Shown here piece by piece: positions 25,500 through 34,098 of a DNA stretch of 64,000 bases; positions within the stretch are counted from its first letter, which is position 1, and each line of letters opens with the position of its first letter. The position numbers and the translations under genes are program-made. The DNA comes from Maritimibacter sp. 55A14 (GTDB lineage Bacteria; Pseudomonadota; Alphaproteobacteria; Rhodobacterales; Rhodobacteraceae), in assembly GCF_003122205.1 (NCBI RefSeq), contig NZ_QEYE01000017.1:1-64000 (forward strand). Direction: 5' to 3'. The notes under the pieces are model-generated. The model was not told the DNA's origin, ran no database searches, and saw nothing but the letters and a program-made list of their open reading frames with translations.

Positions 25500-25625
25500 G
25501 AACGTGTCTCCGCAAATCTATCCCCCGCGTTATGGGGGTGACGACGAGATTCGTCAAGGGTTCAATAACAGGGGTGATGAGTCGGGATTATCCTATTACG
25601 ATGCCGGAACAAACGAGAACATGCC

Positions 25626-26099
25626 TCAAGGGGCTGCGCCCTCGTTTAGTGTCCACATCTTGTACGGGCCGTTCTGGTCGTGGTCCTTGGTCCAGCCCAC
25701 GTCCTTGATAAGCCCCTGATTGACACAGCCCTTTATGCAAGCCCCGATCCGCTTCCGCAGTAGCGCATAGGTCGCCTCATCTGCTGCAAGGCCGCGATCA
25801 TCAACCCAAGCTTCCGTGATCTGGCGGGACGTGAGCGGGCCGTCTGCCTCGCGGAAAGCGTTCAAGACGAACCGCTTCACGCTGCCCTTCTCGGCCCGGT
25901 GCTTCGTCACGTATTCCTTTATGGCGTAGCTATCGGCTGCCGGATCGAAAAGCCGGATCGCCGCGTCCAGGTGGTCTATATCCACGGTCAGCTTCTTGAT
26001 CTCGGCTTTGTAGCGGGCGCGCAGGTCGCTCAGTTCCTTGCGCTTGGCCTTAAGGCCGGAAACGGTGTTCGGGCGTTCATATGTCGGTGTGTTCTTCAT
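25626..26099 (-). CDS. Transposon cargo protein: coiled coil plus winged-helix, 157 residues
   Basis: MKNTPTYERPNTVSGLKAKRKELSDLRARYKAEIKKLTVDIDHLDAAIRLFDP: the coiled coil ending in the LDAAIRLFDP motif marks a hypothetical family that is common on alphaproteobacterial mobile elements. The C-terminal part (about 73-157) looks like a winged helix (FVLNAFREADGPLTSRQITEA...IGACIKGCVNQGLIKDVG). Function unknown; DNA binding is inferred. ATG at 26099 was chosen over TTG at 26108; neither has a clear ribosome site. The gene lies 36 bases inside the right terminal repeat and is transcribed away from it. The 126 bases to the next gene hold a CCCCC/GGGGG hairpin at about 25522-25538. Confidence 0.75.
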   Translation of the reverse strand: MKNTPTYERPNTVSGLKAKRKELSDLRARYKAEIKKLTVDIDHLDAAIRLFDPAADSYAIKEYVTKHRAEKGSVKRFVLNAFREADGPLTSRQITEAWVDDRGLAADEATYALLRKRIGACIKGCVNQGLIKDVGWTKDHDQNGPYKMWTLNEGAAP

Positions 26100-26134
26100 A
26101 CATGGCAATGTACATCATCATTTACAGCGTATCA

Positions 26135-26169
26135 ATCATCATATTTGGTGAGTTTGCTCCATAATACCG
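26135..26169 (-). repeat. Right terminal inverted repeat of the IS1595-family element
   Basis: Reverse complement of the left repeat at all 35 positions; ends with CTCCATAATACCG. The duplicated target GGAAATTC follows at 26170-26177. Confidence 0.93.
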
Positions 26170-27086
26170 GGAAATTCCGGGAACTCGTCGAGGAAGAGCA
26201 CGCCGTTATGGGCCAGCGATATCTCGCCCGGCTTCGCACCCTTGCCGCCGCCCACGATCGCCGCCATCGAGGCGGTGTGATGCGGCGCGCGATAGGGCCG
26301 AAGCCGCGATATGCCGCCTTCGTCCAGGAGTTCTGCAAGCGAATGGATCATCGAGGTTTCCAGCGCCTCCGCCGCTTCGAGCGGTGGCAGGATACCGGGC
26401 AGGCGCGCGGCGAGCATGGACTTGCCGGACCCCGGTGTGCCCACCATCAGCAGGTGGTGGCGGCCCGCCGCGGCGATCTCCAGCGCGCGCTTGGCGCGTT
26501 CCTGCCCCTTCACGTCGCGCAGGTCGCGCGCGCCGGAACGTTCCTCCACCTCGCCCGGCTCGGCCGCGGCCAGCACCTTTCGGCCGGTGAAATGGTTGAC
26601 GCAGTCGAGCAGCGTGGCCGGGGCGATCACCTCGGCCGCGCCGACCCAGGCGGCTTCCGCCCCGCAGGCGCGCGGGCAGACCAGCCGGCGGTCGGCCTCG
26701 GCGGCGGCCAGCGCGGCGGGCAGCGCGCCGATCACCGGCACCAGCGATCCGTCCAGCGACAACTCCCCCAGCGCCACGGTCTCCTCCATCGTGTCGCGGG
26801 GCAGGATGTCGAGCGCGGCCAGCAGCGCCAGCGCGATCGGCAGGTCGAAATGCGAGCCCTCCTTGGGCAGGTCGGCGGGCGAGAGGTTGATCGTGATGCG
26901 CTTGGAGGGCAGGGCGATGGACATCGCCGTCAGCGCGGCGCGGACCCGTTCCTTCGCCTCCGACACCGCCTTGTCCGGCAGTCCCACCAGCGAGAAGGCG
27001 GGCAATCCGGGGCTGACGGCGCATTGCACTTCGACGATCCGGGCCTCGACCCCTTCGAAGGCGACCGTATAGGCGCGCGCAACCAT
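26170..27086 (-). pseudogene. comM: comM/yifB, 5' part (N-terminal half), truncated by the transposon
   Basis: Start ATG at 27086 (MVARAYTVAFEGVEARIVEVQ) leads through the N-terminal ChlI/Lon-protease-like domain, the P-loop of the AAA+ domain (VGTPGSGKSMLAARLPGILPP, about residues 211-231) and LSLAHNGVLFLDEFPEFP-like Walker B sequence, where the host frame ends at the target duplication. Reading then enters the transposon and stops at 26139 after about ten foreign residues. The product would be a helicase lacking sensor and C-terminal parts, presumably inactive. Walker motifs up to this point are intact, so the damage is recent or the fragment is still under selection. Confidence 0.93.
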
Positions 27087-27133
27087 CCTGCCTCCTCGCG
27101 TTCAGCTTGGTTAACGCCTAACGGGGGAGTGGT

Positions 27134-28006
27134 TTAGGAATCGTAAATGGCCATGAAGGCGGGCCAGGCTTCCGGGTCCGCGAGGGTCTTGTCGCGGCAG
27201 AAGGCATTGCAGAAACCGAAGCGGCGGTCTCCGATATCCAGGAAATGCGTGACCGGCTTGCCGGAATAGGGGCAGGCGGCGTTCTCCGAAGGCCCGGCTG
27301 CGGCCGCCCGCGCCTCCAGCAGCGCGGGGCCTGGCCAGGTCACCTGCCGCCAGGGCCGGTCATAAACGGGCTGGTGGACGCCCTCGGCGCGGCCCATCGC
27401 GCGCCAGCGGCGGAAGGCCGGGTCGGCCAGATGCGCCGCGACATAGTCCGCATCCGCCCCGTCCACCGGCAGCCCGTAACCCGCGATGCGCGCCGCGACC
27501 GGGGCATAGAAGGCATCCGCCGCGCAGTAGGCGCCGAAGAGCCAGGGCCCCTCACCGTCTGCCTGCCCGCGCGCCATGTCCCAGAGCGTGCGTATCCGGG
27601 CAAGATCGTCCAGCACCGCCGGCGGGGGTTCGAAATCGCCATAGGCCACGCCCAGATGCATCGGGCAGTCCGTGCGCAGCGCCTGAAAGCCGGAATGCAT
27701 TTCCGCCGCCAGCCAACGCGCCGCGGCCCGCGCCGCCGGGTCTGCGGGCCAGATCCCGGCATCCGGATGCCGCTCGGCCAGGGTTTCCGCTATGGCGAGC
27801 GTATCCTGCACGACCACGCCGCCGGGGGTACGCAGGACGGGCACCAGCCGGGCCGGCGCGTATTCGGACAGGACGGCATCGAAATCGCCGCTGTAGAGCC
27901 GCGCCATCCGGGTACGGACGGGCAGGCCGAATCGCTCCAGCAGCAGCCAGCCCCGCAGCGACCAGCTCGAATGCGTGCGATCCCCGATGACCAGTTCGTA
28001 ATCCAT
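27134..28006 (-). CDS. Glutathione S-transferase with C-terminal cysteine-rich extension
   Basis: A 290-residue protein. Residues 1-75 form the thioredoxin-like domain (DYELVIGDRTHSSWSLRGWLLLERFGLP, with the Ser-rich GSH site, and QDTLAIAETLAERHP), and 85-215 form the all-helical domain. The last 50 residues add CPYSGKPVTHFLDIGDRRFGFCN-x4-C, which resembles a YHS-type metal-binding module. GSTs are normally 200-230 residues, so this is a fusion. It likely conjugates glutathione or acts as a thiol reductase. ATG at 28006 starts the family domain. Its promoter region faces that of rpoH, 231 bases away. Confidence 0.87.
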   Translation of the reverse strand: MDYELVIGDRTHSSWSLRGWLLLERFGLPVRTRMARLYSGDFDAVLSEYAPARLVPVLRTPGGVVVQDTLAIAETLAERHPDAGIWPADPAARAAARWLAAEMHSGFQALRTDCPMHLGVAYGDFEPPPAVLDDLARIRTLWDMARGQADGEGPWLFGAYCAADAFYAPVAARIAGYGLPVDGADADYVAAHLADPAFRRWRAMGRAEGVHQPVYDRPWRQVTWPGPALLEARAAAAGPSENAACPYSGKPVTHFLDIGDRRFGFCNAFCRDKTLADPEAWPAFMAIYDS

Positions 28007-28168
28007 GCGTGAAGATTGCGCCCTTTCTCGCAGGGGTCCAATCATATTGCGTGGGCTGTCGCATCACCGGCGCTGAATGTTTCGGCAATGCCCCGGAACT
28101 TTATCCGGTCGCGCCGGTTTGACCTTGAAGTGACGGAATGTCGTAATGGGACCGTATAAACTGTAGAA

Positions 28169-28196
28169 TGATCCGTATGCGGAAGTCCTGCGTATC
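28169..28196 (+). promoter_or_regulatory. RpoE (ECF11)-type promoter upstream of rpoH
   Basis: TGATCC (28169-28174), 16 bases, then CGTATC (28191-28196). This matches the TGATCC -35 element used by the Rhodobacter RpoE/ChrR singlet-oxygen sigma factor. In Rhodobacter sphaeroides rpoHII is a direct RpoE target, which supports the reading. The site lies about 40 bases before the start codon. Confidence 0.55.
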
Positions 28197-28237
28197 AAAA
28201 CCATAAGAGGGAAGCCCATTATTCTACAGGGGGCGCC

Positions 28238-29116
28238 ATGGCCGCGAACATGAATGCCGACCAGAACTTTTCCCGCAAGGCGATGAAGGCGGAACTGCTC
28301 GACGCCGAGACGGAGTTGCAGCTTGCCTATGCCTGGCGCGACAAGCGCGACGAGCAGGCGCTGCATCGTCTGATCACCGCCTATATGCGGCTGGCGATCT
28401 CGATGGCGTCGAAGTTCAAGCGCTACGGCGCGCCGATGAACGACCTGATCCAGGAGGCAAGCCTGGGCCTGATGAAGGCCGCCGACAAGTTCGACCCGGA
28501 TCGCGGCGTGCGCTTCTCGACCTACGCGGTCTGGTGGATCAAGGCCTCGGTGCAGGATTATGTGATGCGAAACTGGTCGATGGTGCGCACTGGCTCCACG
28601 TCCTCGCAGAAGACGCTTTTCTTCAACATGCGCCGCGTACAGGCGCGGCTGGAGCGTGAGGCGACCCAGCGCGGCGAGGAGCTTGACGGCCACCAGTTGC
28701 GTGAGCAGATCGCGCGCGAAGTGGGCGTGCCACTGCATGATGTCGAGATGATGTCGGGCCGGCTTGCGGGCTCCGATTTCTCGCTCAACGCCACGCAATC
28801 GGCCGAGGACGAGGGCCGCGAATGGATGGACACGATCGAGGACGAGGGCCCGCAGGCGGATGCCCTGGTGCAGGCCCGGCGCGACCGCGAGACGCTGCGC
28901 GAATGGCTGGCGCAGGCAATGGGCGTCCTGAACGAGCGCGAGCGCTACATCGTGACCGAGCGCAAGCTGCGCGCGGAGCCGCGCACGCTGGAGAGCCTCG
29001 GCAACGAGATGAACCTCTCGAAGGAACGCATCCGCCAGCTCGAGGCGGCGGCTTTCGCGAAGATGCGCAAATCGCTTCAATCCGAATCGGAAGAGGTCAT
29101 GGCGCTGCTCGACTGA
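28238..29116 (+). CDS. rpoH: Heat-shock/oxidative-stress sigma factor RpoH (RpoHII-like)
   Basis: A 292-residue sigma-32-type factor. Region 2 shows YMRLAISMASKFKRYGAPMNDLIQEASLGLMKAADKFDPDRG and FSTYAVWWIKASVQDYVMRN. The RpoH box appears as QKTLFFNMRR. Region 4 contains LESLGNEMNLSKERIRQLE. It directs RNA polymerase to stress promoters. The second alphaproteobacterial RpoH, RpoHII, is controlled by RpoE in the singlet-oxygen response; the TGATCC promoter upstream points to that type, although the sequence alone does not separate the paralogues securely. Start ATG at 28238 with AGGGGGC upstream. Confidence 0.9.
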   Translation: MAANMNADQNFSRKAMKAELLDAETELQLAYAWRDKRDEQALHRLITAYMRLAISMASKFKRYGAPMNDLIQEASLGLMKAADKFDPDRGVRFSTYAVWWIKASVQDYVMRNWSMVRTGSTSSQKTLFFNMRRVQARLEREATQRGEELDGHQLREQIAREVGVPLHDVEMMSGRLAGSDFSLNATQSAEDEGREWMDTIEDEGPQADALVQARRDRETLREWLAQAMGVLNERERYIVTERKLRAEPRTLESLGNEMNLSKERIRQLEAAAFAKMRKSLQSESEEVMALLD

Positions 29117-29160
29117 CGCGCGGGCTTGTCCGCGCCGGGCCACTGTGCAAGCAGACGTCC

Positions 29161-29976
29161 ATGCTACGTGCGCTCGCCCTCCTGTCGCTCATGCTGGTGC
29201 CCGGTGGGGCTGCGGCGGGGCGAATCGAGGCGGAGGCGCTCGACGATCTGCCCGGCGCACAGGTCGTCATTCTCGGCGAGTTCCACGACAATTCCGCGCA
29301 TCACGCCAATCAGGCCCGCACGCTGGCGGCGCTGAAACCCGCGGCCATCGTGTTCGAGATGCTGACGCCGGATCAGGCCGCCCGCGTGACCGAGGGGAAC
29401 CGTGACGACCCGCACGCGCTTGCCGCCGCGCTGGACTGGGCGGCCTCGGGCTGGCCCGATTTCGCGATGTACCATCCGCTTTTCACCGCCGCGCCGGGGG
29501 CGCGGATCGTCGGCGGGGCGCTGCCCCGCGAGACCGTGCGCCGCGCCGTGCGCGAGGACCCGGCGAAGATTTTCGGCCCGGAGGCCGCGCGGTTCGGCCT
29601 GGACCGCCCGCTGGCGGCGGACGAACAGGCGGCGCGGGAGGCCGAGCAGATGCAGGCGCATTGCGACGCGCTGCCCGCCGGCCTTCTGCCGGGCATGGTG
29701 GCCGCGCAGCGCCTGCGCGATACCGCGCTGGCGCGTGCGACGCTGGTGGCGCTGGAGGCCACGGGCGGGCCGGTCGCGATCATCACCGGAAACGGTCATG
29801 CGCGCGTCGACCGCGGCATCCCCGCCGCGCTGGCCCATGCGCACCCCGGTCTGGACGTGCTGAGCATCGGACAGTTGGAGGCCGCGCCGGACGGTGGGGA
29901 GGTGCCCTACGATCTCTGGCTGGTGACGGACCCTGCGGAGCGCGGCGATCCCTGCGCGGGTTTCTTACCGGATTAG
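29161..29976 (+). CDS. ChaN-family heme-regulated/iron-binding lipoprotein-like protein
   Basis: A 271-residue exported protein. The N-terminal signal is MLRALALLSLMLVPGGAAAG. The ChaN-like fold shows VVILGEFHDNSAHHANQARTL (about 35-55), FEMLTPDQA, and a later ITGNGHARVDRGIP. ChaN of Campylobacter binds heme cofacially; the family is thought to act in iron or heme uptake, but its task here is unknown. No lipobox cysteine is seen in the signal region, so it is probably soluble in the periplasm rather than a lipoprotein. It follows rpoH in the same direction with 44 bases between. Confidence 0.83.
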   Translation: MLRALALLSLMLVPGGAAAGRIEAEALDDLPGAQVVILGEFHDNSAHHANQARTLAALKPAAIVFEMLTPDQAARVTEGNRDDPHALAAALDWAASGWPDFAMYHPLFTAAPGARIVGGALPRETVRRAVREDPAKIFGPEAARFGLDRPLAADEQAAREAEQMQAHCDALPAGLLPGMVAAQRLRDTALARATLVALEATGGPVAIITGNGHARVDRGIPAALAHAHPGLDVLSIGQLEAAPDGGEVPYDLWLVTDPAERGDPCAGFLPD

Positions 29977-29989
29977 GATGCGCGGCGCG

Positions 29990-31063
29990 TCATTCGCCCT
30001 CCAGCCAGGTTTCGAAGCGGCGGGTGCGCAGCGCATGGGTGTTGGCGTACCAGTCGCTGTCGCGCACCAACGCGCGGTCGCCGTGCTGCGGGGCGTTGGG
30101 CAGGTGGTCGCGCATCGGCACGCCATGTTCGGGGTGCAGCCCGACCCGCTTGAGTGCCGAGCGTCGCGCAGGACCGTAGGGTATGCGCTCGGCCAGCGCG
30201 GCCTGGGGCGCGGGCGCGCTGGCGAAGCGCAGGAAGTCCAGCGCCGCCTCCGGCGCGTCGCTGGCGGCGGCCACGGCCCAGACCTCGACCCCGATGATCC
30301 GGCCGTCCCAGATCACGCTGAGCGGTGCGCCCGCCTGCTGGGCCGCGAAGAACCGCCCGTTATAGCCCGCGGCCATGGCCACCCGGCCCTCGGCCAGCCA
30401 TTCGGCCGGCGCTGCGGTCTCCTCCCACCACAGGATTTCGTCGCGAATCGTGTCGAGCTTGCGCAACGCCAGACGGAGGCCCCGGTCGGTGCTCAGCAGG
30501 TCATAGACCTGCGCCGTGGGCACGCCTTCGGCCATCAGTGCCCATTCCAGCACCACATCGGGGCTGCGCGGCAGCGCGCGGCGGCCAGGAAACCGAGCGA
30601 GATCGAAGAAATCCTCGACCGTGGCGGGCTTCACGCCGGGATAGGCCCGCGCGTCATAGGCCATGACCGTGGCAAAGACGTTTTGCGCCACCGAACAGCC
30701 GCGGAACGCGCCCTCCATGAAATCGCGCATCGCCGCCGGCCCGCCGATCTGCGCGGGTTCCAGCGGGCGCAGGAGCCCGGCGTCGCAGGCCGCGATGGCC
30801 TGGTCCTCCAGCATGTCGATCACGTCCCAGCCTTCGATCTTCGCCCGCTGGCGCAACGCCTCCAGCGAGCCGTCGTAGCTGCGAATGTCGAGCGGTGTTC
30901 CGGTGGCCTGCGTGAAGGGCTCGAAAAGCGCGGCGCGCTGCGCGGCCTCATAGGCGCCGCCCCAGCTCACGACGGTCAGCGGGTCCGGCCCGGCGTCCTG
31001 CTGCGCGCCCGCCGGTGTGGCGCAGAGCGCCAGAACCACAAGGAACCATCTAGACCGGCGCAT
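29990..31063 (-). CDS. Extracellular solute-binding protein, spermidine/putrescine (PotD) type
   Basis: A 357-residue periplasmic protein with a signal peptide (MRRSRWFLVVLALCATPAGAQQ) and SBP_bac fold typical of polyamine or iron ABC transporters: LTVVSWGGAYEAAQRAALFEPF at the start of the mature protein and GYNGRFFAAQQAGAPLSVIWDG further on. No permease or ATPase gene is next to it, so it is an orphan binding protein working with components encoded elsewhere. Its start overlaps the 3' end of the chloride channel gene by 14 bases, so the two are co-transcribed. The ligand cannot be told from the sequence. Confidence 0.85.
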   Translation of the reverse strand: MRRSRWFLVVLALCATPAGAQQDAGPDPLTVVSWGGAYEAAQRAALFEPFTQATGTPLDIRSYDGSLEALRQRAKIEGWDVIDMLEDQAIAACDAGLLRPLEPAQIGGPAAMRDFMEGAFRGCSVAQNVFATVMAYDARAYPGVKPATVEDFFDLARFPGRRALPRSPDVVLEWALMAEGVPTAQVYDLLSTDRGLRLALRKLDTIRDEILWWEETAAPAEWLAEGRVAMAAGYNGRFFAAQQAGAPLSVIWDGRIIGVEVWAVAAASDAPEAALDFLRFASAPAPQAALAERIPYGPARRSALKRVGLHPEHGVPMRDHLPNAPQHGDRALVRDSDWYANTHALRTRRFETWLEGE

Positions 31064-32789
31064 TCTCCTCCCCCCTCAGATCCTGCATCGCGGCCAGGTA
31101 GGCGCGGATCAGCGCGGCCTCGCTGATCACGCCCTCAAGCCGCCCGTTGTCGCGGCTGACCACTGGGACGGCATCGCCGATGAAGCTGCCCAGTTCCTGC
31201 ATCGCCTGCCAGATCGTGGTGTCGGCATGGAAAGTGACCGGCGCGGACTCGGCGGCGTCGGCGGCGCTGCCGGCACCGGGCCGCCCGGCGCGCAGCACGC
31301 CGACGAGTTGCCCCTCCGCGTCGGTCACGAAGACCTCGGCATAGGGGCTTGCGGCGCCTGTGCGCTGCGCCTCGTCCGCCGGCATTTCGGCCGTGGCGGA
31401 CGGGAAATCAGTGCTCATCCACTCGGCCACGGTCATCGCCTCGAGCCGCGCGCGGTCCCGCCCGGCCGAGAGGTCCACGCCGCGCCGCGCGAGTTGCACG
31501 TCGAAGATCGAACGCCCGAAGACGCGATAGGCGATCAGGTTGGAGAACACCACCGCGACCATCGCCGCGATGGTCAGGTCGTAGTTCCGTGTCAGCTCGA
31601 AGACGATCAGGATCGTGGTCAGCGGCGCCCCGATCACCGGGCTGGTGACGGCCATCATCGCGCAGACGGCATAGACCGCGACGCCGGACGTGTCGGCGAT
31701 GCCGGCGGTGTCGAGCAGTGACCAGGAAAGCGCGCCGAACAGGATGCCGATCAGCAGCGCCGGGCTGAACACGCCGCCGGCGAATCCGAAGCCCACGCAA
31801 AGCGCGGTCAGCACGATCTTGGCGGCAACCAGCACCACCAACTCGCCGGGGCGGAAGGCGCCCTCGATGGTGGCAAAGCGCAGCGCCTCGCTACCGATGC
31901 CCAGCACGTCGGGAAGTGCCAGCGCCGTCACCCCCACCGCGAGCCCCGCCAGCGCAGGGCGCAGCGCCGGCGGAAGCGGCAGGCGCGCGGCCTGCACGGC
32001 ACTGGCCAGCACCAGCCGCATGAAGATCAGCGCGACCCCGGCCGAGGCCAGCCCCAGCAGCGCGAAGAGCAGGAATTCGTAGCCATGCGCTACGCCGCCG
32101 AAATCCACCAGAAAGAGCGGCGGACGCTCGAACATGACATTGGCGACGACATAGCCCGTCGCCGAGGCAACCGTGGCGGGCGCGAAGGCCTGCATCGAAT
32201 AGTGACGCAGGATCACCTCATGGGCGAAGACCAGCCCGGCGATGGGCGCGTTGAAGGCGGTGGAGATCGCCGCGGCCACGCCGCAGGCCACGGCGATGGC
32301 GGGCAGGTTTGGCACGCCCAGGCGCAGCCTCTCGACCCAGCCGCCGATCATCGCGCCCAGATAGACCATCGGGCCGTACTGGCCCACCGAGGCGCCGAAG
32401 CCCAGCGACACCAGCGCGGCGAGGCTGGAGACCGCGCCGCCGCGGGTCGAGGGCAGCGGCGCGCGCAACTGGACCGCGCGCACCACATCCGGCGGGCCGA
32501 GCGCGCGGCCCTCGGGCGAGAAGCGGCTCAGCATCACCCCCACGATCAGCCCGCCCAGCGTCGGAACCAGCACCGTCGCCGCAGTGACCAGGCCTGGATT
32601 TCCTTCGAGTTGCACCCGCGCGCGCGGCGAGATCAGCAGCGCATGGTTGAGCCATGAGACGCCTTCGACGAAGCCGATCGCCGCAAGCGCGGCGGCAAAG
32701 CCCACGACGAGCGCCATGAGCGTCAGGACGACAGCGCGCATGAGCGGCGGCGCGGCGCGGGTCCGGTCCGGGGCGGTGGTGTGTGTCAT
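31050..32789 (-). CDS. ClC-family chloride channel/transporter with CBS domains
   Basis: A 579-residue protein with about 11 membrane helices followed by a CBS pair (about 440-560; MTVAEWMSTDFPSATAEMP and DAVPVVSRDNGRLEGVISEAALI). The GGVFSPALLIGILFGA segment matches the conserved G-x-F-x-P of ClC. The GREGP motif carrying the gating glutamate reads GQYGPMVYLGA here, and the GSGIP serine region is replaced by LGPPDVV. The gate is thus unusual, and the protein may be a channel rather than an H+/Cl- exchanger. ATG at 32789 was chosen because the family and first helix start soon after. Confidence 0.87.
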   Translation of the reverse strand: MTHTTAPDRTRAAPPLMRAVVLTLMALVVGFAAALAAIGFVEGVSWLNHALLISPRARVQLEGNPGLVTAATVLVPTLGGLIVGVMLSRFSPEGRALGPPDVVRAVQLRAPLPSTRGGAVSSLAALVSLGFGASVGQYGPMVYLGAMIGGWVERLRLGVPNLPAIAVACGVAAAISTAFNAPIAGLVFAHEVILRHYSMQAFAPATVASATGYVVANVMFERPPLFLVDFGGVAHGYEFLLFALLGLASAGVALIFMRLVLASAVQAARLPLPPALRPALAGLAVGVTALALPDVLGIGSEALRFATIEGAFRPGELVVLVAAKIVLTALCVGFGFAGGVFSPALLIGILFGALSWSLLDTAGIADTSGVAVYAVCAMMAVTSPVIGAPLTTILIVFELTRNYDLTIAAMVAVVFSNLIAYRVFGRSIFDVQLARRGVDLSAGRDRARLEAMTVAEWMSTDFPSATAEMPADEAQRTGAASPYAEVFVTDAEGQLVGVLRAGRPGAGSAADAAESAPVTFHADTTIWQAMQELGSFIGDAVPVVSRDNGRLEGVISEAALIRAYLAAMQDLRGEENAPV

Positions 32790-32901
32790 ATCCGCACTCT
32801 CCCCCGGATCGGCGCGTGGCGCAACATGCACGGGCCGTCGCTTGCCACGGGCGGACGGGGCGCGTAGAAATCGACAAGGCGCGCGCCGGGGAGATGTTGA
32901 A

Positions 32902-34098
32902 ATGCTTGCAGGCAAACGGATTCTTCTGATCGTGGGCGGCGGGATCGCCGCATTCAAGTCGCTCGACCTGATCCGCCGTCTGCGTGAACGTGGCGCGCGG
33001 GTAACGCCGGTGCTAACCCGCGCGGCGGAGGAGTTCGTGACCCCGCTATCGGCGTCGGCGCTGGCGGCGCAGAAGGTTTATCGAGACCTCTTCGATCTGA
33101 CTGACGAGGCCGAGATGGGCCATATTGAGTTGAGCCGCGCCGCCGATCTGGTGGTGGTCGCGCCGGCCACCGCCGACCTGATGGCGAAGATGGCGCATGG
33201 CCATGCCGACGATCTGGCCTCCACCCTGCTGATGGCGACCGACACGCCGGTTTTGATCGCGCCCGCGATGAATGTCCGCATGTGGGAACACCCCGCGACG
33301 CAGCGAAACCTGGCGGTTCTGGCGGGCGACGGCGTGGCCCGTGTCGGCCCGAACGAGGGCGACATGGCCTGCGGCGAATACGGTCCCGGCCGCATGGCAG
33401 AGCCGCTGGAGATTGTCGCGGCGATCGAGGCCCGCCTGGCGGACGGTCCGCTAAAGGGGCGGCATGTCGTGGTCACGTCCGGCCCCACGCATGAGCCGCT
33501 CGACCCCGTGCGCTACATCGCCAACCGCTCCTCCGGGGCGCAGGGCACGGCGCTGGCGCGCGCGCTCGCCGTGCTGGGCGCGGATGTGACCTTCGTGACC
33601 GGCCCCGCCGAGGTGCCGCCGCCTGCCGGGGTACGGGTGATCCGGGTCCAGACAGCGGCGGAGATGCTCGATGCGGTGCAGGCCGCGCTGCCCGCCGATG
33701 TTGCGATCTTTGCCGCGGCGGTCGCCGACTGGCGCGCGGCGGCGGCCTCGGACCGGAAGATCAAGAAGCTGGGGCGCGGCGACGTGCCCGCATTCGAGCT
33801 GGCCGAGAACACCGACATCCTCGCCACGGTCGCGCAGATGGCGCAGGGCCGCCCGGCACTGGTTGTGGGGTTCGCCGCCGAGACCGATGATGTGGAGGCC
33901 AACGCCACCGCGAAGCGCACCCGCAAGGGCTGCGACTGGATCCTGGCCAATGATGTGCGGCCCGCGACCGGCATCATGGGGGGCAGGGAGAACGCGGTGA
34001 CGCTGATCACCGAGGCCGGGGCCGAAGCCTGGCCGCGGATGTCCAAGGACGACGTTGCGGCGCGGCTGGCCGCCCGCATCGCCGAGGTGCTGGCATGA
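32902..34098 (+). CDS. coaBC: Bifunctional phosphopantothenoylcysteine decarboxylase/synthase
   Basis: A 398-residue CoA biosynthesis enzyme. The CoaC part (about 1-180) has the flavin-binding [37 protein letters not shown] and the active cysteine region [13 protein letters not shown]. The CoaB part (about 185-398) has [20 protein letters not shown], and the late segment [11 protein letters not shown]. It makes 4'-phosphopantetheine from phosphopantothenate, cysteine and CTP. ATG at 32902 was chosen because the upstream frame to 32584 has no similarity. It overlaps dut by 4 bases. Confidence 0.95.
   Translation: MLAGKRILLIVGGGIAAFKSLDLIRRLRERGARVTPVLTRAAEEFVTPLSASALAAQKVYRDLFDLTDEAEMGHIELSRAADLVVVAPATADLMAKMAHGHADDLASTLLMATDTPVLIAPAMNVRMWEHPATQRNLAVLAGDGVARVGPNEGDMACGEYGPGRMAEPLEIVAAIEARLADGPLKGRHVVVTSGPTHEPLDPVRYIANRSSGAQGTALARALAVLGADVTFVTGPAEVPPPAGVRVIRVQTAAEMLDAVQAALPADVAIFAAAVADWRAAAASDRKIKKLGRGDVPAFELAENTDILATVAQMAQGRPALVVGFAAETDDVEANATAKRTRKGCDWILANDVRPATGIMGGRENAVTLITEAGAEAWPRMSKDDVAARLAARIAEVLA

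Larger units (their letters stand above)
22428..26169. mobile_element. Compound IS1595-family transposon with five cargo genes, inserted in comM
   Basis: The 3742-bp element is bounded by perfect 35-bp inverted repeats (22428-22462 and 26135-26169) and flanked by the 8-bp direct repeat GGAAATTC (22420-22427 and 26170-26177). Because the target contains CCGG next to the repeat end, the boundary can slide one or two bases; the 8-bp version fits the duplication size known for the IS1595 family. Inside are an ISXO2-like transposase gene on the plus strand and five other genes on the minus strand, plus a dense block of hairpins at 24828-25112. Base composition is clearly lower in G/C than the host. 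Some IS1595-family members are known to carry passenger genes. Confidence 0.9.
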
